Source of the DNA: Thermoplasmatales archaeon ex4484_6
Lineage (GTDB): Archaea > Thermoplasmatota > Penumbrarchaeia > Penumbrarchaeales > Penumbrarchaeaceae
Direction: 5' to 3'
Length of the DNA stretch: 25,756 nucleotides
NCBI GenBank assembly: GCA_002254385.1
Contig: NJDO01000039.1
Coordinates: forward strand, 1-25,756
Shown one piece after another: positions 24,242-25,756 of the stretch (its first letter is position 1; each line of letters begins with the position of its first letter). The notes under the pieces are model-generated. The model saw only the letters and a list, made by a program, of their open reading frames with translations, ran no database searches and was not told the origin of the DNA. The translations under genes were made by a program, and so were the position numbers.

Positions 24242-24667
24242 ATGGCCGCTGCTGACTGTTTCGAACTGATGATGGATGGTCCGGACATACATTGTCCCAA
24301 ATGCAACACTCCCCTCAAAGCATGGAACTGGGGAGATCAAATACTGTATACCTGTTCGGGTTGCGATGTTCTGGGTTTCAATATCGAACGGTCCGTTCTG
24401 GACATCCGATCGTTCAAAGTGGAGGAGATAGTCGAGGGCGCGAAATGCAAAGGCTGTTCATCCATTCTCGAGAAGAGGACCGCACCACCGGGGATAGAGT
24501 TCTTCACATGCCCCGGATGCAATGTGGGGCTCATAGCAAACGTGGAGGCGCTGACCAACCTGAGATCCTATGAGGATGGTTCATCGGGCTGCGAGACCCA
24601 TCAGGAGATGAGGTCCATCATCGGCGGGTTGTATGATGATTTCATGGAGAGAATGAGCGAGCTCTGA
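24242..24667 (+). CDS. Protein with two zinc ribbons
   Basis: A 141-residue protein with two CxxC...CxxC modules: C18/C21 with C38/C41 (HCPKC, TCSGC) and C69/C72 with C90/C93 (KCKGC, TCPGC). Each has the beta-ribbon look of transcription- or RNA-associated zinc ribbons. Two further cysteines (C6, C117) are outside them. The C-terminal 30 residues look helical and acidic. ATG 24242 is preceded by GGTGAACGATC, a usable ribosome site. It is divergent from hef, and its stop abuts the stop of the next gene (TGATCA shared palindrome). I do not recognise the family; nucleic-acid or protein binding is inferred from the zinc ribbons. Confidence 0.8.
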   Translation: MAAADCFELMMDGPDIHCPKCNTPLKAWNWGDQILYTCSGCDVLGFNIERSVLDIRSFKVEEIVEGAKCKGCSSILEKRTAPPGIEFFTCPGCNVGLIANVEALTNLRSYEDGSSGCETHQEMRSIIGGLYDDFMERMSEL

Positions 24668-25756
24668 TCAGGGCGCTCTCTTCCTTCGGCCCATGATGAT
24701 GGCAGAGATCATGAGGGCACCCATCGTCAGCAGTATGATACCCGCTCCCGGTGCGGGAAGGAGGGAGTCGTCGTCCTCCGCCTCCGATCCGCTTACCGCT
24801 CTCAAATCATCCGTTATATCGTAGGAATCCTGATTCCACAATGTTTCATCGGAATCCCCGAACGCCCTGACCACCAAAACGATCCTGGAAATGTTCCCTT
24901 CCTCTCCCATCAGGTCCTCCAGATCCTCCACTTCCATATCTTCTGACATCGAGGAAGGTGCTTTCACATACATGTAGAACTCCCAGGTGGACCAGTCATC
25001 ATCTCCACCGCTTCCCTTTCCCTTGAACCGGTCCTCGAAGGTCATCCCCATGAACGACTGCCTTGGATTCTCCTCCGGTCCCTCGGTCCACGAATCGGCC
25101 TCGTAGGTCCCGTCCTTGTAATATGTGACGAATGTGTAGGAGCAGTGATCCACCTCTCCCGTGGTCGTTCCCGAAGCCTTCTGCTCCATCTCTATGAAAT
25201 CGTCATTCCTGTCGTATTTGAAGGAGACATCATCGATACCTACCTGAATGGAATCATCCGTGGGTGTCTCGTTCAGTGGATCGGGGATGTTATCGTCCCA
25301 GCTGCTTTCCCAATCATCATCCCAGTAATCATCGTCAGTATCTGTATCGGTATCGGTGTCTGTGTCCGTATCATCATCCGTCTCATCGGCATCATCGGGT
25401 GCGTCATCTCCGGCAAGGCCGACCTCCTCTTCGGTATATCTGCTAACCATGGCGCTCGCAGATATGTCCGTGACCTCCTGACCACCCACCTGGGCCTTTG
25501 ACAGGAGTATGGTGACGGTGGATGTCTCCAGACCTGTCACCTCCAGCGAGTCGTTGTAGTAACCATCGGAGTTGGAATAGTAAGGATCTACTCCGGTGGC
25601 AAGTACAATTCCTCCCTTCTCCTCATCCTGTATCTCCAGATTTATCTCATACGTGTACTGATCCATACCATTCTCTTCCAGCGTCACCTTCCCCTTCACC
25701 TGCAGGGTTATGACCATGGGATCGGGCTCGGTGTCGATCGATATCTTGATGATATC
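24668..25756 (-). CDS. Membrane-anchored surface protein, N-terminus cut by window end
   Basis: 362 residues are visible and the frame is open to the right edge, so the export signal lies outside. The visible part is a beta-rich, strongly acidic ectodomain. A low-complexity acidic linker holds six Asp-Thr repeats followed by DDDYWDDDW. The C-terminus has LLPAPGAGI, a hydrophobic helix (about 20 residues) and GRRKRAP, the layout of a C-terminal anchor; it resembles PGF-CTERM-type archaeosortase signals but lacks the exact PGF. The high acidity hints at calcium binding or a saline habitat. No enzymatic motif is seen. It ends convergent with the zinc-ribbon gene with no gap. Confidence 0.75.
   Translation of the reverse strand, partial: DIIKISIDTEPDPMVITLQVKGKVTLEENGMDQYTYEINLEIQDEEKGGIVLATGVDPYYSNSDGYYNDSLEVTGLETSTVTILLSKAQVGGQEVTDISASAMVSRYTEEEVGLAGDDAPDDADETDDDTDTDTDTDTDTDDDYWDDDWESSWDDNIPDPLNETPTDDSIQVGIDDVSFKYDRNDDFIEMEQKASGTTTGEVDHCSYTFVTYYKDGTYEADSWTEGPEENPRQSFMGMTFEDRFKGKGSGGDDDWSTWEFYMYVKAPSSMSEDMEVEDLEDLMGEEGNISRIVLVVRAFGDSDETLWNQDSYDITDDLRAVSGSEAEDDDSLLPAPGAGIILLTMGALMISAIIMGRRKRAP

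Overview
The window looks like an archaeal chromosome segment, most probably from a Thermoplasmata-like euryarchaeon. Archaeal hallmarks are a Nop5 C/D-box RNP protein, a Hel308 helicase, a Hef helicase-nuclease, TATA-box promoters (some apparently leaderless) mixed with GGAGGTGAT-type ribosome sites, and an HTH_10 (Bat-type) regulator. The threonine dehydrogenase closely resembles, from memory, the Thermoplasma type. From about 850 onward the DNA is GC-rich and densely coded. The first ~850 bases are clearly AT-rich, carry a partial helical-repeat protein, and end at a truncated ATPase gene. This is either an acquired/decayed island or an assembly joint.

Layout. 1-850: AT-rich partial gene and gene-poor DNA. 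836-1939: 5'-truncated AAA_14/DUF4143 ATPase (pseudogene). 2084-10383: tight four-gene run on + (secreted FG-GAP/PKD surface protein, nop5, hel308, presenilin-type intramembrane protease), each start touching or overlapping the previous stop. 10380-12424: on -, a frameshifted unknown gene and an intact AAA ATPase with a nuclease-like C-terminus and a tandem 15-bp upstream repeat. 12506-13471: threonine dehydrogenase (-). 13591-13664: tRNA-Val(TAC), followed by two tandem ~128-bp structured units, each bounded by a copy of the tRNA 3' end. 13937-17686: an HTH_10 regulator (-) divergent from an ABC ATPase plus FtsX-type permease pair (+). 17892-19226: hexameric bacterial-type glutamate dehydrogenase (-) with a hairpin/T-run terminator. 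19593-20618: CNNM/HlyC-like CBS protein (-). 20721-21164: msrB (+). 21402-21653: small charged protein (+). 21810-24119: Hef (-). 24242-24667: two-zinc-ribbon protein (+). 24668-25756: membrane-anchored surface protein (-), cut by the window end.

No CRISPR array, complete insertion sequence, rRNA or obvious defence island is visible. The most unusual signal is the array behind tRNA-Val. Two adjacent units have the same hairpin-linker-hairpin plan, with linker and second-hairpin loop lengths kept exactly, while stem bases change in compensating pairs. The tRNA 3' end is repeated three times directly and twice inverted. A second repeat family, about 135 bp, sits just behind the ABC permease and overlaps the end of msrB, where it supplies the last codons; a weak third trace follows the truncated ATPase.

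Functionally the window mixes DNA repair (Hel308, Hef), RNA modification (Nop5), amino-acid metabolism (threonine dehydrogenase, glutamate dehydrogenase), oxidative repair (MsrB), envelope proteins (PKD protein, anchored surface protein, ABC exporter, CNNM protein) and an intramembrane protease.
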